Assembly: GCA_965230245.1 (NCBI GenBank)
Contig: OZ246000.1
Location: 558,001-622,000 of the forward strand
DNA: 64,000 nucleotides
Origin: JAGNKE01 sp965230245
GTDB lineage: Bacteria; Pseudomonadota; Alphaproteobacteria; Micavibrionales; Micavibrionaceae
Direction of reading: 5' to 3'
A model generated the notes under the pieces. It was not told where the DNA came from. It searched no databases and saw only the letters and a program-made list of their open reading frames with translations. Positions 17,560-26,786 of this stretch are shown piece by piece (within the stretch, counting starts at the first letter, position 1; each line of letters opens with the position of its first letter). The translations under genes were made by a program, and so were the position numbers.

Positions 17560-18720
17560 CTAAATCTCTTTAATCTCGCCGTTCTCAAAACGGTGGGTGC
17601 ACTCTTCGGGCATATTGGTCTTATCAGAACCGCGATAGACAATCCAGCCGTCTTTTTGCAAAGTCCTGATATCTGCCCAGCTTTCGGAAGCCGGAACATA
17701 AATATGCTTCTTCTCTTTGGCAAACGGGCACGCCTTCTGAATCGTATCCATGTATAGCGTAAAACCTTTTGCCACTTCATCGGATTCACAATGACCGAAA
17801 CAAACATCGTAACTGCCACCGCGCCCCAACTCACCGTGAACAGTCTTGGCAAACAACGTGAACCCGATATGTTTGTGATATTCAAATCCCGCCTGCTCCA
17901 GTAAATCAACCGTGACACTGACATCGCGGATATCAAGCTCTACAAGCGCTGCCTCAATGCCCTTACAAACGGCGCAAAGACGTTCCAGATCCTCACGCAC
18001 GAGCTTAGGAAACGCATTCACATTAACCTTATTAAGGAAATCCTTTAATCCGCCCTCACAAGACGATAGCTCCATCGCCAAACAAATGGATTTGGCCGCT
18101 TCACCGTCAACTCGATCCAGAACTTGCCTGTCTCGCTGGCTAACGGCCTTACGCAAAACCTCTGCGGTATCGACATCCACTGACTCGTCAATGAGCGCAT
18201 TCACAAGCCCCGGCACAGTAAAATCCAATGTAATGTTTTTCAACTCAAGTGCCTTAAGCCCCAGCACGGCCAGAACGGCAACCTCGATATCTGTATCCGC
18301 GCTCTCATCACCAATAATCTCACAGCCCACCTGACAAAACTGACGCACCGTCCTGAGTTGATTTCCCTTCGTCCGCAACACATCATTCGCATAGGTCAGG
18401 CGCAACGGGCGCGGCTCATTCATAAGACGCGACATCGCAATCCGTGCAACCTGCGGCGTAATATCAGAACGCAAACCCAGCATGCGGTGCGTCACAGGAT
18501 CCATAACACGAAACGTCTCATCCGCGAGCAACTCCCCCGGCCCCGGCGCAAGCAAACTATCTTCGAATTCCATGAGGGGCGGCTTGATCCGCTGATAACC
18601 GAATGACGCGAATTTCTTCATGAGTGTCGTAATAGACCGCGCTTCGACTTCCGCCTTCGGAGGCAATAAATCGACAAACCCGTTGGGTAAAAGCGCTAAC
18701 TCCGCACCTCTGTCACTCAT
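17560..18720 (-). CDS. hisZ: ATP phosphoribosyltransferase regulatory subunit HisZ
   Basis: Histidyl-tRNA-synthetase-like protein that activates and regulates short-form HisG in histidine biosynthesis. It has the class II core (FASFGYQRIKPPLMEFEDSLL, LRSDITPQVARI) but lacks the HisRS anticodon-binding domain and is 386 aa, shorter than HisRS; GRGGSYDVCFGH replaces the HisRS-specific catalytic signature. This identifies it as HisZ and implies a short HisG elsewhere. It lies between glmM (69 nt upstream) and purA. Confidence 0.9.
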   Translation of the reverse strand: MSDRGAELALLPNGFVDLLPPKAEVEARSITTLMKKFASFGYQRIKPPLMEFEDSLLAPGPGELLADETFRVMDPVTHRMLGLRSDITPQVARIAMSRLMNEPRPLRLTYANDVLRTKGNQLRTVRQFCQVGCEIIGDESADTDIEVAVLAVLGLKALELKNITLDFTVPGLVNALIDESVDVDTAEVLRKAVSQRDRQVLDRVDGEAAKSICLAMELSSCEGGLKDFLNKVNVNAFPKLVREDLERLCAVCKGIEAALVELDIRDVSVTVDLLEQAGFEYHKHIGFTLFAKTVHGELGRGGSYDVCFGHCESDEVAKGFTLYMDTIQKACPFAKEKKHIYVPASESWADIRTLQKDGWIVYRGSDKTNMPEECTHRFENGEIKEI

Positions 18721-18789
18721 AGTCCAAACTCTCTTGATGAGGTTTCATTAGGCAGCTAATAGCTGCATTCATGTTTTACAGGCTCTTTG

Positions 18790-20169
18790 TTAGCCCGAAC
18801 CACCAACTTTTTCAATCACTTCACACAAATCATTGACGACATTTTCCACCAATGCCTGATCATCGCCTTCCGCCATCACACGGATCAACGGCTCTGTGCC
18901 CGATTCCCGAACCAGAACACGCCCGCCGCCGTTAAAGCGTAACTGCGCCTTTTCAATGGCATCAAGAACATTGTTGTCCTGCATCGGACGCTGCGCCCCT
19001 GCTTCAAAACGGACGTTTTTAAGGATTTGCGGCAAAGGATCAAAAAGATGCAAAACCTCGCTGGCTTTCTGCCCCTTCTCTTTAAGAATATTTAAAATTT
19101 GAAGCGCCGCCAGCAAACCATCGCCTGTTGTGGCGTGGTCTGACAAAATAATATGCCCCGATTGTTCACCGCCGAGATTAAGCCCGTCTTTACGCATTTT
19201 TTCGACAACATAACGGTCACCGACCTGTGTGCGCTCAAGCCCGATCCCGCGACTAACCAGCAACCGCTCGAAGCCAAGATTGGACATCACCGTTGCAACA
19301 ACACGACCACCCGCCAACGTCCGTTTTTCCTGCATCGAAAGTGCGAGCGCCGCCATCAACTGATCTCCATCGACCTTCTGACCCTTCTCATCAACAACGA
19401 TCAAACGGTCGGCATCACCGTCCAGCGCAATCCCGATATCAGCTTCATGTTCAACTACGACTTTTTGCAAATTCTCCGTCGCAGTCGCGCCGTAACCATC
19501 ATTAATATTGCGCCCGTTCGGAGAGCAACCAATGGAAATCACATCGGCTTCCAACTCCCAGAGAAGCTGCGGCGCAACCTTATACGCCGCTCCATGCGCA
19601 CAATCAACGACAACCTTAAGCCCTTCAAGCGTCTGACCGCGATCAAGACTGCGCTTCAATGTTTCAATATACCGCCCAAGAGCATCCTCCAGCCTGCTGG
19701 CCTTCCCTAAGCCCTCGGCACTAACAAGATCAGGCGCCAAATCGCTATCCATAGCGCCCTCAATCTCCAACTCGACCGCATCGGGTAACTTGTAACCATC
19801 AGAACCGAACAGTTTGATACCGTTATCCGCAAAAGGGTTATGAGAAGCGGAAATCATAACGCCGACATCCGCACGTAAAGACCGCGTTAACCGTGCAATC
19901 CCCGGTGTGGGAATAGGTCCGACCAGAATAACATCCATCCCCATAGACACAAACCCGGCACTCATCGCTTGTTCGAGCATATACCCCGAAAGACGAGTAT
20001 CTTTGCCGATAATCGCGCGATCCATATGTTCGCCGTTGCGTGCCTGCCGCAAAACTTTTGCTGTGGCCATCGCCACTTTCAAAGCCATATCAGCCGTCAT
20101 CGGAAATTGGTTCGCCTGTCCGCGAATTCCATCCGTCCCGAAATATTTGTGCTGTTTACTTTGATTCAT
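18790..20169 (-). CDS. glmM: Phosphoglucosamine mutase
   Basis: Converts glucosamine-6-phosphate to glucosamine-1-phosphate for UDP-GlcNAc, hence peptidoglycan and LPS. The phosphoserine loop SASHNPFADNGIKLFG holds the catalytic Ser109, the Mg loop is DGDADRL, the sugar loop is GGEQSGHI, and the C-terminal phosphate-binding motif is RESGTEPLIRVM. Length of 459 aa is typical. In many proteobacteria glmM follows ftsH-folP; here the convergent amidohydrolase gene sits between ftsH and glmM and no folP is present. Confidence 0.97.
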   Translation of the reverse strand: MNQSKQHKYFGTDGIRGQANQFPMTADMALKVAMATAKVLRQARNGEHMDRAIIGKDTRLSGYMLEQAMSAGFVSMGMDVILVGPIPTPGIARLTRSLRADVGVMISASHNPFADNGIKLFGSDGYKLPDAVELEIEGAMDSDLAPDLVSAEGLGKASRLEDALGRYIETLKRSLDRGQTLEGLKVVVDCAHGAAYKVAPQLLWELEADVISIGCSPNGRNINDGYGATATENLQKVVVEHEADIGIALDGDADRLIVVDEKGQKVDGDQLMAALALSMQEKRTLAGGRVVATVMSNLGFERLLVSRGIGLERTQVGDRYVVEKMRKDGLNLGGEQSGHIILSDHATTGDGLLAALQILNILKEKGQKASEVLHLFDPLPQILKNVRFEAGAQRPMQDNNVLDAIEKAQLRFNGGGRVLVRESGTEPLIRVMAEGDDQALVENVVNDLCEVIEKVGGSG

Positions 20170-20245
20170 TATTCAACCATTAGGCCTTACGACACTCGCC
20201 ATTACAATATTATTGTTAGCTAAAACAAGACTTTTATGACATTTC

Positions 20246-20273
20246 TTGCATTAAAACCTGTTTTATGTATGTT
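20246..20273 (+). promoter_or_regulatory. Putative promoter of the N-formylglutamate amidohydrolase gene
   Basis: TTGCAT (20246-20251) and TATGTT (20268-20273) are separated by 16 bp. The expected start near 20280 favours translation from the ATG at 20326, not the in-frame ATG at 20236 that lies inside the promoter. Confidence 0.4.
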
Positions 20274-20325
20274 AACCATTGTGTGCTTTTCTAATAAAAG
20301 AGCAACAGGGAGCATTCAACAAGGT

Positions 20326-21246
20326 ATGAATGAACAAAAGCCACACACGAGAAACGGTTCAACTCTTTTAACCTCTGATGACCCGCAGCCGGTCAGTATC
20401 GTTCAAAGAGACACGCCAGTCATATTCTGCGGCCCCCACAACGGTAAAGCCGTTGTCGGTAATAAAGACAGACCGCTTGGAATGGATAGTGCATGGTTTG
20501 ACAAAGCCCACGAAGCGCAAGATCTCTACATTTCAGAATTATTCGACTACCTGATCCCCAGATTGGAAAATGCTAGTTTTATCTGGAGCAATTATTCGCG
20601 TCTGGTCTGCGATATCAACCGTCTGCCCGAACATGCGATTGCGGAAACATCAACGGAATACGATCATATCGCAATTCCAGCAAACCAGAAAACGATCATG
20701 AGCGCTGAGGAACGCGACCAGCGCATGAACGAAATTTACTGGCCGTATCACGACGCACTATCTGATCTGATACAGGAAAAACGTGACAAATTCGGCGGAG
20801 TGATGATGATTGATCTCCACTCTTATTCTCCACTCTGGAAAGGGGAAAAAAGGGACGTCGAAATTAGCATTCTAACTTTCGACGACCATCCGCTTTCTGT
20901 GGTTACGGACAAATATATCCGCAAGGAAAGCGGCATGCACTATATTCCAGGCGTACCATATCTGCCGAGCAAACGCCTCACAAATGCCGGCCGTATGATC
21001 AGCGCCAGAAATCGCTTGCCCTATTTCGGGTATGAAATTCGTAACGATATGATCAAGGATGAAACCGGGATCAAACGTCTCGGAACATTCTTTGAAAATT
21101 ACACCGAACATCTGTTTGAACACGAAGACTTCCAGAAAATCATGCAGGCATCAAATCCCACGGCACACCACCACAATCATGGCGTGGCAGAAAATGTCTT
21201 ATCCGCAGATATTCCGCTAACAGATACAGTCATTCAAACGACCTGA
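20326..21246 (+). CDS. N-formylglutamate amidohydrolase family protein
   Basis: Zinc-dependent hydrolase family (306 aa from the chosen start) releasing glutamate from N-formylglutamate in histidine catabolism, with related members acting on other N-acyl amino acids. Family features are FCGPHNGKAVV near the N-terminus, LVCDINRLPEH, VMMIDLHSYSPLW (metal-binding DLHS-like motif) and YFGYEIRNDMI. The in-frame ATG at 20236 would add a hydrophobic stretch but overlaps the likely promoter. No hut genes are nearby, so the true substrate is uncertain. It is divergent from glmM and convergent with ftsH. Confidence 0.85.
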   Translation: MNEQKPHTRNGSTLLTSDDPQPVSIVQRDTPVIFCGPHNGKAVVGNKDRPLGMDSAWFDKAHEAQDLYISELFDYLIPRLENASFIWSNYSRLVCDINRLPEHAIAETSTEYDHIAIPANQKTIMSAEERDQRMNEIYWPYHDALSDLIQEKRDKFGGVMMIDLHSYSPLWKGEKRDVEISILTFDDHPLSVVTDKYIRKESGMHYIPGVPYLPSKRLTNAGRMISARNRLPYFGYEIRNDMIKDETGIKRLGTFFENYTEHLFEHEDFQKIMQASNPTAHHHNHGVAENVLSADIPLTDTVIQTT

Positions 21247-21277
21247 TAAAATCTTTAAAACCACTATCAAATAAAAA

Positions 21278-21296
21278 CAGCCGCAACAAGCGGCTG
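21278..21296. terminator. Bidirectional intrinsic terminator
   Basis: CAGCCGC (21278-21284) and GCGGCTG (21290-21296) form a 7-bp stem with A-run and T-run flanks. It sits between the convergent amidohydrolase and ftsH genes and can serve both. Confidence 0.75.
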
Positions 21297-21323
21297 ATTT
21301 TATGAGTATTGCAGGTAAGCAAT

Positions 21324-23210
21324 CTATGTTTCCTGCAGCTTGCCGCCACCTACAGGCGGCGCACTGGTCGGCACGGAAGATCTTGGCGGCGCGCTCGGCT
21401 CATCATCATTCGGATCATCACGCATAATAGTCTCACCACGCAACAGCGCATTAATCTCATCACCGGAAAGCAATTCATACTCAAGCAAGGCCTTCGCAAT
21501 CGTATGCAGATCCTCGATATTATCGGTTATAATCTGCATTGCCCGCTCATAGGCTTCGTCGATGAAACGGCGCACCTCAGCATCAATTTTATTTTCCATG
21601 GTCTCGGAAATACGGCGCGGCTGGTAAGTGTTCGGATTATCGGCATAATCAACCATCCCGATTTCATCGCTCAACCCCCATTCCATAACCATGGCACGCG
21701 CCATCCGGCTCACCTGCTGGATATCACCCGATGCACCATTAGTCACATAGTCTTTCCCGAATATAACCTCTTCGGCAACACGGCCACCCATGCCGACGGA
21801 GAGATTGGCACGCATCTTAGCCAGCGAATAACTATAACGGTCACCCTCAGGCAAGCGCATCACCATCCCGAGCGCACGGCCACGCGGGACAATTGTCGCC
21901 TTATGGATCGGATCAGACTCAGGTTCATGCAACGTCACAAGAGCATGCCCCGCCTCGTGATAAGCTGTTAACTTCTTCTCTTCCTCGTTCATAGCCATGG
22001 AACGGCGCTCAGCACCCATCATGACCTTGTCCTTGGCCTCCTCGAAGTCTTCCATGGTAACCACGCGCTTGTTTTTACGCGCTGCCATCAAAGCAGCCTC
22101 GTTGACAAGATTCGCAAGCTCCGCACCGGAAAAGCCTGGCGTTCCACGGGCAATAATGGACGCATCAATGCTGGATGACAAAGGAACCTTTTTCATATGA
22201 ACCAAAAGAATTTTCTCGCGCCCCTTCACATCCGGCAAAGGCACGGTAATTTGGCGGTCAAAACGACCCGGACGAAGCAAAGCAGGGTCAAGAACGTCAG
22301 GACGGTTCGTCGCAGCCAGAATAATAACGCCTTCCGAAGTCTCGAAACCATCCATCTCAACCAATAATTGGTTCAAAGTCTGCTCGCGCTCATCGTTACC
22401 GCCGCCATAGCCCGCACCACGGTGACGGCCAACCGCATCAATCTCGTCAATAAAGATAATACACGGCGCGTTTTTCTTACCCTGCTCAAACATATCACGG
22501 ACACGGCTCGCACCGACACCGACAAACATCTCGACAAAATCTGAACCGGAAATGGTAAAGAACGGTACGCCCGCCTCACCCGCAACAGCACGGGCAATAA
22601 GGGTTTTACCTGTACCGGGAGAACCGACAAGCAACGCACCTTTTGGAATTTTACCGCCCAGTCGCTGAAATTTCTGAGGATCCTTCAAAAATTCGACGAC
22701 TTCCTGAAGCTCCTCTTTTGCTTCCTCAATACCGGCGACATCATCAAAAGTGACGCGACCATGGCGCTCGGTAAGCATTTTCGCACGTGACTTTCCAAAT
22801 CCCATCGCACCGCCGCCGCCACGACCCTGCATTTGACGCATAAACATAATCCACACGCCGATGATAAGGAATGCGGGCAACATCGCGAGTAGAAGCTGTT
22901 TCCAGAAACTCTGCTGCTCGACCTGATCAACATTGATCTTCACAGGTGTATCCACAACCCGATCCACGACGTTTTCCCCATAAGGAATAAGTGTCCGAAA
23001 CTGCTCGGGTGAACCCGCATATGTTCCGGTGATCAAATCACCTTTGATTGTAATTTCCTCAATACCGCCGCCTTGGGCTTGTTCAAGAAAATCGCTGTAC
23101 GGAATTTCCTGCTTGTTCATAAGGGACGGATCCTGCGTTCCGCCAAGGGCAATCATTAAAAACAGGATCATCAGGCCAACGCCCAACCAGACTACAAGAT
23201 TACGGCTCAT
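21324..23210 (-). CDS. ftsH: ATP-dependent zinc metalloprotease FtsH
   Basis: Hexameric membrane protease that degrades membrane and regulatory proteins such as LpxC and sigma-32. Two N-terminal membrane segments (about residues 5-22 and 105-124) flank a periplasmic domain. The AAA+ module has Walker A GSPGTGKT (196-203), Walker B IIFIDEID and an SRH segment with DPALLRPGRFDRQ. The zinc site HEAGH lies near residue 415. Length of 628 aa is typical. It follows tilS (112-nt gap) in the common alphaproteobacterial order pal-cpoB-tilS-ftsH. Confidence 0.98.
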   Translation of the reverse strand: MSRNLVVWLGVGLMILFLMIALGGTQDPSLMNKQEIPYSDFLEQAQGGGIEEITIKGDLITGTYAGSPEQFRTLIPYGENVVDRVVDTPVKINVDQVEQQSFWKQLLLAMLPAFLIIGVWIMFMRQMQGRGGGGAMGFGKSRAKMLTERHGRVTFDDVAGIEEAKEELQEVVEFLKDPQKFQRLGGKIPKGALLVGSPGTGKTLIARAVAGEAGVPFFTISGSDFVEMFVGVGASRVRDMFEQGKKNAPCIIFIDEIDAVGRHRGAGYGGGNDEREQTLNQLLVEMDGFETSEGVIILAATNRPDVLDPALLRPGRFDRQITVPLPDVKGREKILLVHMKKVPLSSSIDASIIARGTPGFSGAELANLVNEAALMAARKNKRVVTMEDFEEAKDKVMMGAERRSMAMNEEEKKLTAYHEAGHALVTLHEPESDPIHKATIVPRGRALGMVMRLPEGDRYSYSLAKMRANLSVGMGGRVAEEVIFGKDYVTNGASGDIQQVSRMARAMVMEWGLSDEIGMVDYADNPNTYQPRRISETMENKIDAEVRRFIDEAYERAMQIITDNIEDLHTIAKALLEYELLSGDEINALLRGETIMRDDPNDDEPSAPPRSSVPTSAPPVGGGKLQET

Positions 23211-23322
23211 AACATTCTCGCCTTAAGTATTTTCGTTCTGAACTTTTTGTGACTATCACTAAACCTAACACAATACCCCAAAGAATTCCTTATTTTCCTC
23301 TAAAATCCAAGGGAAATCGGGA

Positions 23323-24354
23323 TTATTCTTCTGTGATATCCTCTTTTGTAATCACCAAACGGGATCGCTCGTGATTAAGTTCAATAATTACGCCATATAG
23401 AGTTCGTTTTCTAAAACGAATTGGTTGCATCAAATCATAAAATAAATCTTCAGCCTTTTCCATGCGCGGGCCATATCCGTCTTTACCGGAAACCGCGTGA
23501 ATTCCGCGCATTAAAACACGAAACACAATCTCATCAGGCTGCTCCCGCAAAGCCTCAAAATTAAAAACGACACAGCTCGATTCAAATTCAAGAATAGCAT
23601 CCTCAAAAGCCCCATCACTTAAGTCTTCCAATGCCTTACGCGCTCTGGATAAACGCGTCGCCGTCTGCGATAACCGTTTGCTTGTTAGCCCCTCCTCAGC
23701 CAGTATATCCATGGATTGACGAAGACGAACCCGCGCAAAAGCATCATTCTCATTAGAAGGGTCATGAATGAATTCGATCTTGCGTTCATTACAAGTTGTT
23801 ATAATCGACTGTTTTGAGAACCGGAGTATAGGTCTTACCAAAAATATATCACCCTCGATATCCTGTAAGGCACTCATACAAGATAAACCATCCAGCCCGC
23901 TCCCCTTCGCAAGCCTGAAAAGAAACGTCTCCGCCTGATCATCCATATGATGGCCTAAAAACAAAAACCGCAGACCTCTATCCTGCAGATACGTTCGCAT
24001 CAAATCATACCGCGCTTCTCTCGCCCGCTCCTGAATGCGGCTTTCTGCCTGTGCGCCTTCATCCCATGTGAGAATATGATGCTGAACATTTGGCAACTCC
24101 GATAAAAGCGCCCTAACTTTCTCGGCTTCGTCACGAGCCTCTTCTCTCAGACCGTGATCAACGCTTAAAGCATGGATATGAACCCCGCCCGCCCGCTCCG
24201 ACCATGAAGATAACAAATGACACAGTAACATACTGTCCGCACCGCCGGAAACGCCAACGGCAACATCGGAAAGCTCAAAGAGATAAGGCCCTAAAACATT
24301 TTTTAAGGCCTCATCAAAATCTTCATCTGTGATATGCAAAGTTTCAGCAACCAA
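23323..24354 (-). CDS. tilS: tRNA(Ile)-lysidine synthase
   Basis: ATP-dependent enzyme that attaches lysine to C34 of tRNA-Ile(CAU), so that it reads AUA. The N-terminal PP-loop AVGVSGGADSMLL is diagnostic, followed by GHHMDDQAETFLFRLAKGSGLDGL. The frame is open to an ATG at 24444 inside cpoB, but those residues do not resemble TilS; a TTG at 24354, overlapping the cpoB end by 11 nt, gives the usual N-terminus (about 343 aa). The exact start remains uncertain. The C-terminal domain is divergent. Confidence 0.9.
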   Translation of the reverse strand: MVAETLHITDEDFDEALKNVLGPYLFELSDVAVGVSGGADSMLLCHLLSSWSERAGGVHIHALSVDHGLREEARDEAEKVRALLSELPNVQHHILTWDEGAQAESRIQERAREARYDLMRTYLQDRGLRFLFLGHHMDDQAETFLFRLAKGSGLDGLSCMSALQDIEGDIFLVRPILRFSKQSIITTCNERKIEFIHDPSNENDAFARVRLRQSMDILAEEGLTSKRLSQTATRLSRARKALEDLSDGAFEDAILEFESSCVVFNFEALREQPDEIVFRVLMRGIHAVSGKDGYGPRMEKAEDLFYDLMQPIRFRKRTLYGVIIELNHERSRLVITKEDITEE

Positions 24355-25198
24355 GTTTTGACATTTCCTGTCTTGCACGTCGTATGATCGGCCCAGACGT
24401 TTTAGAAAAATCTTTTTCCAACTGCCCCAGCGCGATACAGGCATCCTCTTTCTTATTCAGCCCCGCAAGCGATAGGCCAAGCTTCAAAAGATTATCAGCC
24501 GCTTTGCCGCCCTTCGGGTTTTGCTGATACCCTTCTGCAAAGATACGTGATGCTTTCTCGTACTCGCCACGGACGTAAAACGTTTCGCCGTACCAATATT
24601 TTGCATTAGGCGCAAGATCACTCTCGGGGTAGTCCTGCAGAAAACGTGCAAATTCCAATTCGGCCTGATCAAAGCTGCTTTTCTTCAAAAGCCCGAAAGC
24701 ACGCTCGTAAGCAGCCAACGGCGTCGCCGCCGGAGAACCACTACGGTTCAGCGTTCCGAGGACTTGTCCGTCCTCAGCCTGTGTCGGCTGTTGATCCGGA
24801 CCGTTGTAAAAAAAAGACGAGCCGTTTTCAGTACGCTCGACCAATGACTGAGAGCCTTGCGGCTCAACCGTATCACCGGAGCGCAGCGAACTGTTACCGG
24901 AACTGTAAGACGTGGAGCGCCCACCTCCCTTTTCAAGATCGTTCACTCGCATGGCCAGATCACCTGTCAACTTCTCGACCAACTCCTTCAGCTTGCGGAT
25001 CTCGTAATTCTGCTCCTCGACCATACCGGTCAGGCGGCGGATTTCCTGCTCCAGTTCCTGAATACGCACCTCCGTCGCAGCCTGCGAATTATAGGACTGC
25101 GCGGAAACGGTTTGCGGCAAAGACAGAAAACAGGCAGTGGCCGCAACAACTGCAGCCACCCCTACGGTTCTTCGAATGTGCTTTTGAACAAACATCAT
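24344..25198 (-). CDS. cpoB: Tol-Pal system coordinator CpoB/YbgF
   Basis: Periplasmic TPR protein that coordinates outer-membrane constriction with peptidoglycan synthesis in characterised bacteria. A signal peptide ends near QTVSAQS. A coiled-coil trimerisation segment follows (about residues 40-85, EVRIQELEQEIRRLTGM), then a low-complexity linker and C-terminal TPR repeats (about 160-284, including YPESDLAPNAKYWYGE). It begins 2 nt after pal and overlaps tilS. tolQRAB are not in this window. Confidence 0.92.
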   Translation of the reverse strand: MMFVQKHIRRTVGVAAVVAATACFLSLPQTVSAQSYNSQAATEVRIQELEQEIRRLTGMVEEQNYEIRKLKELVEKLTGDLAMRVNDLEKGGGRSTSYSSGNSSLRSGDTVEPQGSQSLVERTENGSSFFYNGPDQQPTQAEDGQVLGTLNRSGSPAATPLAAYERAFGLLKKSSFDQAELEFARFLQDYPESDLAPNAKYWYGETFYVRGEYEKASRIFAEGYQQNPKGGKAADNLLKLGLSLAGLNKKEDACIALGQLEKDFSKTSGPIIRRARQEMSKLGC

Positions 25199-25200
25199 GA

Positions 25201-25695
25201 TTACTGGATATCTGTAACGGCACGACGGTTACGGGACCATGCATAGTCATTGGAACCAAGCTGGTCCGGACGCTCTTTACCGTAGCTAACGGTACTGATC
25301 CGTGACGGGGAAATACCCAGCGCAACCAGATAGTTCTTTACGGAATTTGCACGGCGCTCGCCCAAAGCAAGGTTGTATTCGCGCGTTCCGCGCTCATCGG
25401 CATGCCCTTCGACAGTAACGCTAAGACTGGAATAGCGTTTCAGCCACTCGGCCTGATTTTCCAGCGTGACGCGTGCTTCCGGACGCAAATCAAAACTATC
25501 ATAATCAAAGAATACGCGGTCGCCGACATTCACCACAAACTCGGCTTCCGTACCGGGCTCGGGATTATCGTAATCGTAGGTTTCGGTCATGACCTGCCCC
25601 TGATTAGACATATCGACATTCGCCTCATCTGACTTATCACCACAAGCTGCGAGCACAAGAACTGCTCCAAAAATCATAAAATAACGGCCAAACAT
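25201..25695 (-). CDS. pal: Peptidoglycan-associated lipoprotein Pal
   Basis: OmpA-like outer-membrane lipoprotein that tethers the outer membrane to peptidoglycan and docks TolB. The lipobox LAAC follows a short hydrophobic core (FMIFGAVLVLAAC). The OmpA domain carries FDYDSFDLRPEA and the peptidoglycan-binding TVEGHADERGTREYNLALGERRA. The frame extends to 25752, but the ATG at 25695 has AAGGAG 9 nt upstream and gives a proper lipoprotein signal (164 aa). TolB, normally upstream, is absent; a SirB1-family gene lies there instead. Confidence 0.95.
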   Translation of the reverse strand: MFGRYFMIFGAVLVLAACGDKSDEANVDMSNQGQVMTETYDYDNPEPGTEAEFVVNVGDRVFFDYDSFDLRPEARVTLENQAEWLKRYSSLSVTVEGHADERGTREYNLALGERRANSVKNYLVALGISPSRISTVSYGKERPDQLGSNDYAWSRNRRAVTDIQ

Positions 25696-25870
25696 TTCTG
25701 AAATCTCCTTTTCACTCAGATAAACTTTAATAGGAACGTTTGATATCACCAATGGTTCAAATCTATTCCTAAAATTCTGTATGCTTCCGAACCACCGACC
25801 AGACTTGCCAAAAAAGTGAAAGACAGACCTGATGAATAACCAAAACGATTCGTAACTTTATGTACTTGTA

Positions 25871-25899
25871 TTAATATTCGCTTCTCTAAGTCCTTGCAA
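25871..25899 (-). promoter_or_regulatory. Putative promoter of pal-cpoB-tilS
   Basis: On the minus strand TTGCAA (25894-25899) and TATTAA (25871-25876) are spaced by 17 bp. The start would be near 25864, about 170 nt before pal. This supports pal as the head of its transcript. Confidence 0.4.
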
Positions 25900-25940
25900 G
25901 GGTTTGTCTTGACTTACGCAAGGTTTTAAAGAGGTATTAT

Positions 25941-26786
25941 TTAAACGCTATGCATATCCTCTTTGATTTGCTGCAACAACAACGCGGCATCTTGCCGGTC
26001 TTTGGGATTAGGCGACTCCTCGATATAATTCTCCAATGCTTCAACCGCATCGCTTGTCTTGCCGGTTTTGGCGTATAATACCCCTGCATCCAGTAACAAC
26101 CTGAACTCAAACGGATCAAGAAGACGCATATGCTCTACCGTACGCAGGGCATCACGATATTCCGATAGCTCGATCTGCTTCAACTTCACAATATTCTGCA
26201 TTTCAATCAGCCAGTCACGGTTACCGACAGGCTCATAATAACTCGCTGAAAGCTCCGCATTCTCGCCACGCGCCGACTTAACGATCGCCCGCAAATCCGG
26301 CGCATCCAGAATCCTGCATTGATCGGAAGGATCGAAAATATGCCGCACGCCATCATGCTCCAGACGGCACAAAAAATACCCGGGCAAACTTAAACCATCG
26401 ATATCCCATCCTTGCGCCCGCGCAGCATGCACATAAAGCAGAGCCAAGGCGATCGGCAACCCCCTTCGCCTGTCAATCACACGCGATAAAACGGCATTGT
26501 CGATATTATCTTCATCGTAATCACCTTCGTATCCGTGCTTATCAGACAGAACGTGTTTAAGTGATGCAAGCCGCGTATTCGCATCATCCTCGCTGCCCTC
26601 TTCAAGAAGCGCCCGAAAACGCGCGGCAACGTCCTGCCCTAATTTTTCTAAATGATTGAGATAACGGTCTACGCTCAAACCCTTTGCATTCGGAACGGAC
26701 AACGCAATAGCCGTAATTGCGGGTTCAAGATCGTCGTCTTTTACGCCTGAACTCTCTTTTAAATGCTCTGAAGCATCAAACGTCAT
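25941..26786 (-). CDS. SirB1 family (transglutaminase-like plus TPR) protein
   Basis: A 281-aa protein of the SirB1 family, which combines a transglutaminase-like N-terminal domain with TPR-like C-terminal repeats. Recognisable segments are NAVLSRVIDRRRGLPIALAL, the GWDIDGLSLPGYFLCRL stretch and FDPSDQCRIL, followed by a TPR region (about 200-270, LDAGVLYAKTGKTSDAVEAL). The biochemical role of the family is not established. Its ATG overlaps the stop of the BON lipoprotein gene (ATGA), so the two are translationally linked. Confidence 0.85.
   Translation of the reverse strand: MTFDASEHLKESSGVKDDDLEPAITAIALSVPNAKGLSVDRYLNHLEKLGQDVAARFRALLEEGSEDDANTRLASLKHVLSDKHGYEGDYDEDNIDNAVLSRVIDRRRGLPIALALLYVHAARAQGWDIDGLSLPGYFLCRLEHDGVRHIFDPSDQCRILDAPDLRAIVKSARGENAELSASYYEPVGNRDWLIEMQNIVKLKQIELSEYRDALRTVEHMRLLDPFEFRLLLDAGVLYAKTGKTSDAVEALENYIEESPNPKDRQDAALLLQQIKEDMHSV

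Noticed and set aside
17560..18720. Reading the HisZ gene as histidyl-tRNA synthetase
   Set aside because: It is too short, lacks the anticodon-binding domain and the HisRS-specific catalytic signature.
24355..24444. Upstream extension of TilS to the ATG at 24444
   Set aside because: It would overlap the cpoB TPR region by about 100 nt and the added residues do not resemble a TilS N-terminus.
25736..25775. T-loop-like GGTTCAAATC suggesting a tRNA
   Set aside because: No matching acceptor, D or anticodon arms lie at the required distances.
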